Shown in pieces: positions 1-11,766 of a DNA stretch of 64,000 nt. How positions within the stretch are numbered: position 1 is the first letter of the stretch; every line of letters starts with the position of its first letter. A program made the translations under genes and the position numbers. This DNA is from Sphagnum compactum (taxonomy: Eukaryota; Bryophyta; Sphagnopsida; Sphagnales): the NCBI GenBank assembly GCA_965153455.1, contig OZ234495.1, forward strand, positions 186,001 to 250,000, in the 5' to 3' direction. The notes beneath the pieces are model-generated. The model did not search any database. It had not been told where the DNA came from and was given only the letters and a program-made list of their open reading frames with translations.

Positions 1-366
1 AGAAAAGAAATCGTTTCAAAAAAATCAAGAGCAAGTCTTTAGACACTTAACCAAGAGCAAGAAAATCCAATATGAAAGAAGCAAATTACATTGATTTGGG
101 CGCATTGACTTTGGACATCGCACCGAGATGGCCGTTGGTCAATTATCTCAACAAAAATAATATTAACAGAGTGGCAGATTTTGTCGCCTCTGCTCTGACT
201 CCTTGTCGAAAAAATAGAGAAAGACATTTTGCACACAGTTTTTGCAAGTCCATTGATGTCAGGGTGAACCAGTACCCACGTTAGATTTGAACTCAGCGAC
301 CCTGATTAAGTCTAAGCATGAGATATTTGGAATATTTAGAAATAATTTGGGGTTTTCACCATGTCA
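1..366. other. unassigned sequence, no gene recognised
   Basis: A 70-codon open stretch lies on the plus strand at 72-284, but it has no recognisable domain and overlaps an equally long open frame on the other strand. I see no splice signals or transposon motif here. It may be unique intergenic DNA or the edge of an element that starts outside the window. Confidence 0.3.
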
Positions 367-1135
367 CTAAGTACCAACCAGGGTGCTGGTTAACTGGAGG
401 AGTCCGTTGATTGACCAAATTGTGGTCAGCAGTTGACACTTCCACCATTTTTTCAAATGAGGACCCCGCCATCCCCAAACCAAGAGTTGAATTGCTTCCT
501 GTAAGATAGGAAACCTTGATCTCCTTTCCCAATGTGGCAGGGGAGCCAAAACCATTTTCTGCACAAACCTAAACAAATCTAACTTTGGCTTTGCTACTGT
601 TGTACGACATTGTTGCCACACCAACATCCCAATCCAACAGTCAAGATTACTAACTAACAAATTTCCTGCCCATTTAGTGATGTCATGACTATGTCAATTC
701 TCAGTCCCATCATCCATGTCTTCAAAAATTGGTTGGAAGTGGCACAAGCTTGTAAGTATCGTTGGCTAAATAACCAAAAATTTAAGGTCAAAATGGTCAA
801 TGTTTCACGATGTTGTGAACCCATATGTCGATTCTTAGCTCTTGTGACAATAGTCATTCAGTGATGCCATGACTATGTCAAATCTTAGCCCCCCCTTCCC
901 CCCCCCCCCTCCCCCGGGGTGAAAAATTTGTTGGAAGTGACACAAGCTTGTAGTATTGGCTAAACAACAAAAGTTTTGAAGTCCAAAATGGTCAATCTAC
1001 CGTATACCTAGTTCTTTAATGATGTCATGACTATGCCACTTCTTAGTCCCCCTACCCATGTGTTTTATTTTTCTGGGGAAATGGCACAAGGTAGTTGTAT
1101 TGGCTAAAGAATAGAAAAAAGCTTAAGGTTAAAAT
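367..1135 (-). repeat. dispersed repeat, left copy, with a degenerate ~175-bp tandem part
   Basis: The stretch 390-690, read on the minus strand, matches 11160-11470 read on the plus strand, so the two copies are inverted relative to each other. Shared landmarks are the motif CACTAAATGGGCAGGAAATT and a conserved block around 405-460. To its right the motif GATGTCATGACTATG recurs near 680, 853 and 1021, each time followed by similar sequence (GGAAGTGGCACAAGCTTGTA and relatives), giving about three degenerate tandem units of about 175 bp. A weak open frame of about 97 codons on the minus strand resembles a frame in the right copy, but I recognise no domain. It could be a non-autonomous transposon or an LTR remnant. 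Confidence 0.6.
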
Positions 1136-1300
1136 GCTCAATTTGTACTATATATATATGTATATATATAGAAAAGAAAGTTGGGGTTATGGGGGGCTTG
1201 AGAGGGCGGGGGGGAGGGGGGGATAAGGTGTGTTTGCTATTTGGCATGCACAAATTTGGGGTTTAGGGGTGTGGTTGGGGAGGTTCATGTGTGGGTTGAT
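1136..1300. repeat. low-complexity TA and G-rich stretch
   Basis: A short alternating TA run (about 1147-1171) is followed by a strongly G-rich plus strand with several runs of five or more G (1187-1222). There is no coding signal. Confidence 0.6.
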
Positions 1301-2010
1301 GGATAGGAATGCACATTCTCGCATGGAAACCTAGGTTCCCATGTGAGAACCCCATGTTTCTTAATGAAATGCAAGTTCCCATGTTGGGGAACATTGAACT
1401 TTTTCACATGGGAACCTCATGTGTCTTCATGGGAACATGCATTCCCATATTGAGGACCATTGAATGTTCCCACATTGGTATGTCATGTCCTTTCATTGGA
1501 ATGCATGTTCCCTTATTGGGGAGCATTAAACATTCCCACATTGGAACCCCATGTCCCCTCACAAGAATGTGCATTCCCCATGTTGGGGAACATCAAACAT
1601 TCCTACATGGGAAACCCATGTCCTTTCATGGGAACATGCATTCCCATGTTGGGGAACATTGAACAGTACCACATGGGAATCACATGTTCTTTCATGGGGA
1701 TGTGTGTTCCCATATTGAAAAAACGCTAAGAATATATGGCATTGGGAATGCACGTTCCTACGTGGGAAAGTCAAATGTTCCTCAAGAACATGTCCCTTCA
1801 TGGGAACCCATGTTCCCATGTTGGGAAGATTGAATGTTTTCTCTATGTTACCCCATGTTCCCTCATGGGAACTCATGTTCCATTGATGGGGAACACTAAG
1901 TTTTCCCATTGGGAATGTTCTATCCTACATGGGAACATGTGTTTTGTTATTTCCACACAAGAATGTGTGTTCTTACATGTTTCCAAACATGGGGTATATG
2001 TCCTTCCATA
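1300..2010. repeat. 67-bp minisatellite rich in TTCCCATG/CATGGGAA
   Basis: Repeated core words GGGAACATGCATTCCCAT and GGGGAACATT recur with a spacing of 66-67 bp, for example near 1431, 1498, 1564, 1630 and 1697, and become more degenerate to about 2010. Each unit contains inverted halves (CATGGGAA against TTCCCATG), so single strands could fold. The period is not a multiple of three, so the open frames seen here on both strands, rich in Met, His, Pro and Cys, rotate frame between units and are almost certainly not genes. Confidence 0.85.
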
Positions 2011-2259
2011 TTTTGCCTTGGGAATTTTGGGCCATAGGTGCCTATTAATGCTAGCCAGTTACCACATTGTAGGGTAAACTTCAAGATACCAATAAGGCAT
2101 ATCCTATAAAAATTTCCAACAAACACATATGCATTGAAAATTTTCAGCAATTTATTTGTAACAACGGATATGGATAAAATTGCAATTTTTATTTTTTAAC
2201 CAATATGATTTTTTGGTTGTTATCTTTCACATTTCCTCAAAACTAAAACAATCATATTG

Positions 2260-2640
2260 ATAACCCAACATTCCAATGCTTAGACATAAACCTCAAATGT
2301 TTAGATACTCAAACCTTAAATGCTTAGACCTCAAATGTTCAAAACTTAATGTTCAAACCTCACACCTTAGATACTCAAACTTTAAATGTTCAAACACTTC
2401 AACTTTCAACACTTAAATTTCATTCTTTAAACATTCAAACTTTCAAATGTTCAAACATTTGACATTTATACTTCAAACTTCAAACATTTAAATTCAGAGC
2501 TCACACTCGCGTTAAATGTTCAAACTTTCAACGTTCAAACCTCAAACTTCAAACACTTAGATTCAAACCTCAAGCCTCAAACACTTAGATTTAAAGCTCA
2601 CACCTCAAATGTTCAAACACACAAAGAAACTTTGTATTAA
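2260..2640. repeat. short degenerate tandem repeat (CTCAAATGTTCAAAC type)
   Basis: The words TTCAAAC, CTCAAATG and CTTAGA recur every 10-20 bases over nearly 400 bp. Copies vary in length and order, as in an old simple-sequence array. No coding signal is seen. Confidence 0.65.
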
Positions 2641-5600
2641 AAACACTGAAACTTTTGGCGCCACTTTCACAAAATTTCAATGTGACAAAAAGGAGACCAT
2701 GGGACAAAGGATGAAGTGATAAAGGAAGCTTGGAAACCCTAAATACTGAGTGTTGGCCAAAAAGCTTGAAAACCATAAACCTACGAAAGATATGCATATC
2801 TAGATGTACATATCCAAATTTTAAACACCATATCAAGGATACATATAACATAGTTATGCATATTTGAGATTTCATAAGAACATAACAATGGATATGTACA
2901 ATGAAAAAACCTAGGTCTATAAATATGTATATGAATAAAGACATATGAAATGACCTACATATGTTGAATACTAATAGCTTCAAATATTGGAAATAGGTAG
3001 AATCTAAATATGCAAAGTTACTAATCGAAACATTATGCATGTTGATAACCAATGCACTTAATTATATTAGGCCAACATTGGTACTTACATTCAATATTGC
3101 TTCCTTGTGTGGGAACATTTTGTCCCCATCTTGAAATGGCATGTCCCCATGCTTGTGAGCCTCCTTTGTTTCCCAATGAATTGGAACCAACATTTAAATT
3201 ATATGTTGCATGTTCATTGAAATTTGCAAAATTACAATGCTAATACAAAGTGCAAATAATATGCAAGGCAATGTGTTCACACATTTATGAGGTATAAATT
3301 TGCAAGATTCATGTTGCACTTTCAACTATTATCAAAGGTACTTATTCATATCTAAATTAGTTAGATGGGTGGGCGTTTATGAAGTTAAAGGAACCCCATT
3401 TTACAATGATGAATTTTGACACCAAAAATATTGAAACCGTGGTATTTAAAATTTCAAAACACAAGTTCAAATCAACCACTTACATCCCAAAATTGACAAC
3501 AAATCAATGAAAGAAAAAGATATGAGCAAAAACTTAAACTAACAACAAGTAATTATTTGTGATTACATAGGAGTTGGACCACAACTATGAAGCTCCTTTT
3601 TCTAGGGCAAGAAAAATAAAGTGGAAGTTTTGTGCTAAGTCAGTTAGGTTCTAAATAGGGTGTTCCATAGTGTTGAAAGTTTCAAATAATTTTCATCGAA
3701 TAGAAATTCAATAGCGTATGAAAAATATTCACAAATTCAACAAGATTCAAATTAGCGAAGAAAATATTAAAAAGAATGAATTCTTGAAAAATGTTTTTAG
3801 AAAATTTAAGTATAATATTACTTAAAGGAAAGAATTGTAAGGACTTTCTACTTCTTCATTTAACTATCGATCTTTCAAAAATGTCTTAGATTCTTTTATC
3901 ATTAGATTCAAATTTTAGATACCTTTGTATAATTAGGTGCTATGAATTTTAACTATTGAATGGTAGTTGGTAAAAATAATATTGACCAAAAGACTAGGAT
4001 GACACCCTTGGCAAACCTTTCTTCAAAAAGTCATTGTCCTAAAATTTGTTGGTTGCCAACATATAAACAAAAACATTTAAAACTTATCAATTTAGTAGCC
4101 TAGTCACTATTGAATGCACAAAATTTAGGATTTTCAAATGTTTTCCTTTATCAAGGATCAAATAAGTAATAGAAATGTGCAAACAAGTAGTGAAAATCAT
4201 GTCAAACATGTATAAACATGTCCAATCAAGTATTAATGACTGGGTGCAAATAGGTGTAATCAAGTACTAATGAAAACATGCAATCATGTCCTAATAAGTG
4301 TAAACAAATATGGACAAATAATGGATAATAGCAAAATGAATGTTTGTCATCCTATATTATTTCATTTTTCTTAGATAACTATAATAATATGCATTCATGT
4401 TGTTGTGATGCTTGTTCTTTTAGATGGATGACCTTGTGAATCAAGGTCAATTTAATCTATTAACCCACCTCTTTCAAATCGTTATCTTCATCAACCAATT
4501 ATGCTACTACTTTGGTTTCTCGCAACATTAAAATAGTTTCTTGGGTTGTGGACACTAATTCAAACCTCTTTTTTTGACAGTAGTCCATACACCTCTTGGG
4601 TTGGTACAAATTTAGACATTTGTTGGTTTAAACTATGTCCCTCTAAATGATAATGTGTGATTGGATAGTTAAAACAAATTTAATATGGATCATGTTGAAT
4701 TTTTGAATAACAAGATTGATCTTGTATACTTACAATTTTCGATTGTTTGTAATAACCATGTATTCTTGATTGAAATATGATAATTTTCTTGGGGTGTCTC
4801 GATCTTTTAAGTAAGTAAGTTTTTCAATTGTGCTTGGTGTTAATGTGCACTTGCAAACTTTTAATTTCTCCAATGTATTGAGAATATTGTATTAGAAGCT
4901 AATTCCAACATTGGAATTGTTTCCTATCTTGGTTAAGTCCTCCATTCATGTTCAAATGGTACTAGCGCATTCACAAATCACTTTTCTATCCAATGAACCA
5001 AATAGCCAACTCAAATTTCTAGTACTTCAACGCTTTTAACACATAATGCTTGCTCTCTCATCAAACCATTTCACACTTTGTAGAATTTCTCTAACAAGAT
5101 ATTTTTTGAAAATCTTTTCATTTAAATGTCTCACAAGTGCTATACTAAAATTCCTCAACAAAACGTTTCTTGGAAATCCTTTCATCTAAATGTCTCACAC
5201 TCCACTAATTTTTTTCAACAAAACATTTCTTTTGTAATTGGCATTTTAAGCTTTTAGTGTCAACACTAGACATGAACAACGTATTCTATAAAAAATAACA
5301 AACTTCAAGCTATTCATTATTTGCCTACAAACACAAGATCAACAAAGAACAAAAAAAAACCAAAAATGGTCACCAAATGTAAATTGACAATTTACATGAC
5401 CTTTATGAACATAAATCAAATCTCAAAAATAACAATAATCACTTTTGAATCTAATTCAATTCAAAATTTCAAAAAACTAATGAAATTCACATTCAATTAG
5501 AGATTACCAAAAAATTATAATATTGATTATGAAAGAAATCATGAAAAGATGGTCCTTTCTTCAAACTAATCTTCTTATATATGTTATATGTCATATTTGT

Positions 5601-7679
5601 AACTTGACAATTAGTTACCTAACATTAGCCAATATTTAATATCTTAACTAATAACTAGCTAATACTAGTTAATTCAAATATTTATTAATAGTTACTTTAA
5701 GCACATTAATAGTCTCTATTATATGAAGATCCAATGTTACTTGACACCTATCAAGTGACTCCCAATGGTTCAACAAGCCAACATCGATGGTTAATACTTA
5801 CAAGATAATCTCTAATCAATAATTAACATTTGTACAAGTTTACATAGGTGGTCAACACATTTAAAAATCTATATTGATAGTTATTTCATTGGTTAACACC
5901 TTTAAAAGTTTACATTAATGATTATTCCATCAAGATTAACACTTATAAAAATCGACATTGGTTGTTAATAGGTGAATTGGTTAATGTCATACATAATACA
6001 TCTAGTTCACAAACATAGACAAAAAGAAGCCCAAATCTATAACATACAATTCCACATTTTCCATTGTTTGATTTTTATAGATTAGTATCCCTAATTTGGT
6101 TGCCAAATATACATTTTTATCAATCCTTCATTTTTAGATATGTTACGCTATTAGGTTCTCACACATTTCAATAATTCTTACTCCAGATTGCCTATCACCA
6201 CTTCCATGCAAACAATTTATACACTCACAAACATACATTCATACACCTAATATGTACATTTGTCATGTACACACATTCCATGAAAAAACTTGAAAGTTTT
6301 TAATGTAAGTCCTTATTACATATTTTATCAACTAGTTGTCTTCACTTTAATATTCCTACGACAAAATGCCAACCCCTCTTCCTTTGTTCTTGCCCACTTT
6401 ATAATTTTTAAAAATATGGTAGTTATAACAAACTATGTTTTGCTACTACCACCTTTTAAAGTGCTAGATAGTCATTTAGCAAAAGCAAGAAACATTGGGG
6501 GCAAGGCGTCATTTTGGTAATCAATTGTCCATGATAGTCTAAGTAACAAGTCAATTTTAGAGAATTCCGATAAGACCATGTATGGAATAAGATGAAAAAA
6601 TTTGATGATTTGATAGCCAATAATACATACAGTAATGAGCCTTCAAGTTTAGTTAACCTTCCTATTTCAATGATCTCTTTCTTCCTATCTCTAATTCTAC
6701 CACCTAAAAGTGTTGGTGGGAGGGTAAATGCATGTAAAAACAATGTGAATGTGGACAATAAATGTTGGGGGTGCACAGATGAATAAAATAAAGTGATATT
6801 TAGTTTTATTTGGGTGCATAGGAGGGGTGGGTGAGTGTCCAATTGTGCACCTTGACTCACACACCCAAAACAACAATCCTTGTTACATTATTGATTTCAA
6901 ATCATTTTTTTTATATAAAAATTCTTTCTAAAATTCCAAGTTTGTGATGTTGCTCAAGTGGCAACTATACATTAAAAATAATAGCCAAATTTGGCTATGC
7001 TCAAAATATGAAATAAAAAACCTTCAGCATCTTCCATATTGTGGTGATTTTTTTTCGTTTTTCGTTTTGGTTTTTTTTTTAAAAAAAAAAGGGAATTTGT
7101 GACAAAATATTCCTTCAAAAGCTTTTTTTTAATGGAAAATTTTTCCACATTTAAAATCACAATTACAAATGTGAACCTATTTTATTCCATCAAATTGGTA
7201 TTACCAAGTTACCCAAATCAAAAAACCTTAAATGGTCATTAGTTTTGGTATAACCAAGCAAGAGAAAGCAAAGGCAAGTGGAAGGGAGTGGGTGCAATGT
7301 GCATCTGGCAAATGTTCAGTGTACTAGAATTGACACCTCTATGGCCTAGTACATGGCACATAGGTATAAATTGTTATAAACAATAAATGTTATGGGTGAA
7401 AACACATCATTATACTATTGTAATATGCTAGGCCCACTAAGATGAGGTTGTTTCATGTCAACCATCAAAAAAATCAACCCTAAAATTAAATTTGATTTCA
7501 AAGCTTCAATTTTGAATTGTTTCTTAAATATCCTATTAAAGCAAGGAGGTTCAAGATAACACATGTTAAACATTGGTAAATTAAACTAGCAAGACCATTC
7601 CCCATAATGCCCATAAACATAGTCCCACATGAAGATTTCATAATATATATTGCATATTCATTCAAAAAGCACTTTCAAC
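2641..7679. other. AT-rich intergenic DNA without recognised genes
   Basis: About 5 kb of AT-rich sequence with frequent stops in all frames. Short open frames (for example 2591-3052 minus and 6456-6860 minus) have no recognisable motif, and the second overlaps a frame on the opposite strand. The segment 3100-3190 has words like those of the 67-bp minisatellite. Around 5630-5960 there are loosely repeated TTAACACnTnTAAAA units of about 45-50 bp. A poly-T/poly-A junction lies at about 7048-7090. Confidence 0.5.
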
Positions 7680-8038
7680 CCCATAGGACATGGTTACATG
7701 TGCATAAACATGAATTAGAGTCTTTAGTATCTCTATGTTCTTGGATACATGTTCATTATGGAGGATTTGATAAAAATCCAATAATCAAAGTAAAACTTCT
7801 AAACATGGAAATATACTTGTATTCAAATAAATGTTACAAATGAAACCATCAAGAATGACCATAGGACATGCCTATGAGTGAACTTGAAACAAAACCTTTA
7901 GTATTTCTATGTTTTGGGGTACATGTTGGTAATGGAGGAGTTGATGAAAATCCAACAATGAAAATCAATCTTCTAAACATGAAATAATAATTATATTCAG
8001 AAGAAATATAACAAATGTGAACATGAAGAATTGCCATG
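7680..8038. repeat. tandem duplication, two diverged ~180-bp units
   Basis: The block 7680-7857 and the block 7858-8038 share order and wording: CATAGGACATG, then TTTAGTATnTCTATGTT, then TACATGTT, ATGGAGGA, GATnAAAATCCAA and CTTCTAAACATG. Indels and substitutions separate them, so the duplication is old. Neither unit contains a convincing gene. Confidence 0.7.
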
Positions 8039-9285
8039 TAAAATAAATATCCTCCTCTTCAAATTAACATCCTTACATGAGTCTACATGTTTTACAAACA
8101 ATTAATATCAACTACATATCAATTAGTCAACCAATAACTATGCAATACTATAACCAATATCTAATCCAAACAATATTTACATGTTTCCATGGTACAATGT
8201 ACACACTTTGTGTCAAAATTTAAAAATACATATAAATCAAAAGTACTCACACATAAAATTTCACTCATTTTGAATTTTTTTTAAGATCACATATAATTGA
8301 TTTGGGCCTTAACAATATAAGAAATTATATAACCATGAATATGCAATTGATTCATATGTTTGTTTTTATGTAATTGTACACCAATAATTTGATTAAAAAT
8401 ATTTAAAACACCTTGTTTAACAACAATTTACCATTTTTCATTAATTTTAAATTTTCATTTTATCTTTGTACAATGATTAAAACAACACTTAACCCAACTA
8501 CATATTTAACAAAAGAACAATTTATAATTTAAAAATATCATAATCATCAACATTATCATAACATAGTGTACTATTGAACATTTATTTATCATCTAATATA
8601 AACATCATGTCTTTAAAACAAATTGAAAGCTTTCATGGAAAAGATAGCTCATTATGGTTGTCTCTTTGTATGTGAGAAATTTCATGAACGAATTCCCATT
8701 AAAATTATCTTTTTTAGTCCTTTTGTTATGTTATAGTTTTTGTGATAAGTTTTTACAAGTTAGAAATGTACTGTAATCAACCAACTCATTGTTCAAATGT
8801 GCATCAATTTCACAACATAATAAAAGTTTAAGATGTTGTCTAGCTTTAATTGCATAATTCTATCACAAAATCTTCTCCAAATATTTAAAGAAACACATAA
8901 AAAATGTGTAGTAGTGAAAATTGTCAAATTGTCACTCTTTTTTGTGTACACCATACCATGGAAACACCATTTACTTAACATGTACAACAAGTTACCTAAC
9001 ATGTTCAACATGTACAATTGGATAACTAATACGAAAGGTTGACACTTGTAAAAGTATGGGTTAACATTATTGTTTCACATTTATAACATGTATTTATTCA
9101 CATTTGTAAAAGGATCAACATGCATTGATCAACAATATTAATTAACATTTATAAAAGTCTAACATGTATCAATCAACACTTATGAAAATCTAACATGTAT
9201 TGGTTGAAACTATGGATCCACATGTCAAATTGTATTGATTAAAATGTACTTCCCACCAAATCCCTTCCCGCCTTGATTTAATTGC
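8039..9285. other. intergenic DNA downstream of the P450 gene
   Basis: AT-rich sequence without recognisable coding motifs. The last part (9050-9230) holds several loosely repeated units with CTAACATGTATnnnTnAACA at a spacing of about 45 bp. It contains the 3' flank of the minus-strand P450 gene, but I could not point to a specific polyadenylation signal. Confidence 0.45.
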
Positions 9286-10916
9286 TTATACATTTGGTGG
9301 CAAACGAGGTTTTGCAATTGCAACCAAAGCTTTAGCTATTGGACAAGTTAGTCCTGTGGCCTCCATCATATTCATGTCCTCTGGTTTAACCCCAGGTTGT
9401 GGAAACCAATCAAATGCTTGAAGAATTGTTGCAAGACCACATTCGACAACAATTTGTGCTTGATCCAAACCTGGGCATCGTCGACGACCTGATCCAAATG
9501 GCAATAGATTGTAATTTGACCCTCCAACACTAATATTGGAATTGTAAAAACGATCAGGATTGAAATCTAGAGGGTTTTTCCATGCTTTAGGATCACGACT
9601 AATAGCCCATGTATTCACTAACACATTTGTTTTGGCTAGAATTTTGTAGTTCAAAATTTGACTATCTTTGAGATTATAGTGAGGAATTGACATAGGAACC
9701 GCAGGGTGTAAACGAAGAGTTTCTTTGACAATGGCTTGTAAGTAAGGTAAATTGGGAAGATCTGACTCAATCACTGCCCTATTCTTGCCCACGACTCTAT
9801 CAAGTTCTTCATGTGCCCCCTTCATAATTTTAGGATGGTGGATGAGTTCACTTAATGCCCACTCCAATGTGTTTGAAGATGTTTCCGTTCCTGTTGCAAT
9901 GATATCCTATAATCAAAAAATAACAAACATTGTGTAAGCCCAAAAAAAACAGAGGACACAACATCAATGGACATTAAAAAATGCAACTTGTACTTTCTTA
10001 CTAAAACAAGTATAGTACAATGATATTCACATACCGTTAGAACTCCCATTATGGATTTGTCATCAAGCCTTTCATCAAGACTTAACAAAATATCAACAAA
10101 ATCTGTTGAGGTGGAATTTGCAAGCACTTTGTTTCCCTTTCGATATTCTTTCAAGATCTTTGAAAGAAATTTTTTGATTTGATTGCTTTCGTGTTTCATG
10201 CTTCGTTCAATACCTTGCAAATCAAACCACTTTAAAATTGGTATGAGATCACTGATGTTAAGTTTGTTCATTATCTTTAGCATCTTCGTATTAGATTGGA
10301 AAAAATTATCAAAATCGTTTCCAAGAAGATCATTAGATTTTTCACGACGTGTGCCAAACAACGTGCGACATATGATGTTGCTAGTTAGTTGATGGAAGAT
10401 AGGCCTTATTTCCACCAATTTCCCTCCATGGCTATGCTTAGCAATGTTCTCCACCATATATGCCATCTCCTCTTGACGCCCAGGTCCAAAACTATTTAGT
10501 CTTGCTTGTGTGAACAATTGTGTAGCACATATCTTGCGAAGTAGGCGAAAATGATCTCCATATGATGCCAAGCCAATGTTGGACCAATCAAAACTTGCGT
10601 ATTTGCCAGCAATAATTGGAGGCCTAGATGTAAAATCTGCATCATGGACCTTTAACACCTCCATGGCCATTTCAGCATTGGAAACTACAATGTGATCCAA
10701 GAATCCCAAACGCAAATACATAATTGGTCCATACTTTTTTGCAAGGTCTTCCAACGAACGATGTGGAAGTTTGCTCAAATAAAATAAAGATCCAACAATG
10801 GGCCAATTGGGTGGTCCAGGGGGTCGAGATATTTGCTTTGGTACAACCCATGCAAAATAGAAAAACAAACTACTAGCCCCAACAAAAAGCAACAAAAATT
10901 CAGAAGCAAACTCCAT
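9286..10916 (-). CDS. cytochrome P450 monooxygenase, CYP71 clan, two exons, intact
   Basis: Haem-thiolate monooxygenase, expected to be anchored in the ER membrane and to oxidise a small lipophilic metabolite using electrons from cytochrome P450 reductase. Exon 1 is 10035-10916 and exon 2 is 9286-9906, joined in phase 0 by a 128-bp GT-AG intron; together they give 500 residues, the usual length. Visible landmarks: a hydrophobic N-terminal anchor, the proline hinge RPPGPPNWPIVG, the C-helix HFRLLRK (the usual Trp is Phe), the I-helix ATGTETS oxygen-binding motif just after the splice junction, KETLR (ExxR, about 355-359), FNPDRF (about 409-414) and the haem loop FGSGRRRCPG with its Cys at about 438. 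The single intron at the I-helix is common in A-type plant P450s. Nearby terpene synthase genes make a terpenoid substrate plausible, but this is inference; the exact CYP family cannot be assigned by eye. Confidence 0.93.
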
Positions 10917-11034
10917 GGTTCAAGTTGAAAAAGTTGTGAAAGACTACCTTGCAACTTGTTTGACAAAATGGTTAATGAAACCGAGCTTTTATCTATGGTG
11001 TACAGATATCTATACACCCTTGTAGTAGCAAAGG
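10917..11034 (-). promoter_or_regulatory. putative P450 promoter and 5' leader
   Basis: Sequence directly upstream of the P450 start. Read on the minus strand it contains GTGTATAGATATC about 85-100 bp before the ATG, which could serve as a TATA-like element. No transcript evidence is available, so the exact start is unknown. The region is short because an inverted dispersed repeat begins at about 11035. Confidence 0.35.
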
Positions 11035-11470
11035 TTAATGATTAAGAATTGACATAGTCATGACATCACTAAATGACTAGGTGTACAATAGATTGACCAT
11101 TTGACCTTGACGTTTTTTAAAGACATGGATGCTGGGACTGAGAACTGACATAGTCATGACATCACTAAATGGGCAGGAAATTTGTTAGTTAGCATTCTTG
11201 ACTGTTGGACTGGGATGTTGATGTAGAAACTGGGCAACAATGTCGTACAACAGTAGCAAAGCCAAACTTAAATTTGTTTAAGTTTGTGCAGAAATTTGTG
11301 CCAAAAATGGTTTTGGCTCCCTGCCATTTTGGGAAAAGAGATCAAGGTTTCCAATCTTACAAGAAGCAATTCAACTCTTGGTTTGGGGATGGCGTGGTCC
11401 TCCCAATTGGAACAATGGTGGAAGTGTCAACTGCTGACCACAATTTGGTCAATCAACGGACGCCTACAGT
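11035..11470 (+). repeat. dispersed repeat, right copy, inverted relative to 367-690
   Basis: It contains two direct copies of ACATAGTCATGACATCACTA (about 11052 and 11146) and then a block of about 300 bp matching the reverse complement of 390-690, including CAATGTCGTACAACAGTAGC and the block near 11420-11460 just before the CGTCGT run. It sits between two divergent genes, the P450 (start 10916, minus) and the large gene starting at 11767 (plus), and so may contribute to both promoters. Confidence 0.65.
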
Positions 11471-11766
11471 CGTCGTCGTCGTCGTCGCTGCTGTTGGCCT
11501 GAGATCATCACATCGCATCGCCTTCTGCCTTTCCTTTTTCTCTGCTTGCAGTTGTAATTAGCGGCCGCTCCTTTGACCGGGCTGCTTCGGAGCTTCTTCT
11601 TTTTGTTCCACAACCAACGAACCGCGGGATCGAGCTCTCCCTCGTCCTCCTCATAACCCGAATCGCGAACCCCTACCAACAGACCGAGACAGAGAAAACG
11701 TACAGGAGAGAGATGCTTCGTTGCTGCTGTGCTGCGTGATTTTCTCGCTTCTTCTTAGATTCAACC
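11471..11766 (+). promoter_or_regulatory. GC-rich 5' leader/promoter of the VPS13-like gene
   Basis: Base composition changes sharply here, from AT-rich to GC- and CT-rich, starting with a CGT trinucleotide run at about 11470-11488 and continuing with CTC/CTT-rich sequence. Such pyrimidine-rich tracts are typical of plant 5' UTRs. The first in-frame ATG of the following gene is at 11767. No TATA box is evident. Confidence 0.4.

Noticed and set aside
1309-1909. Open frames on both strands giving Met/His/Pro/Cys-rich proteins
   Set aside because: They are produced by the 67-bp minisatellite; the frame rotates between units and no domain is recognisable.
11205-11561. Plus-strand coding gene in the dispersed repeat
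   Set aside because: Frame differs between the two repeat copies and runs into a CGT run; no domain.
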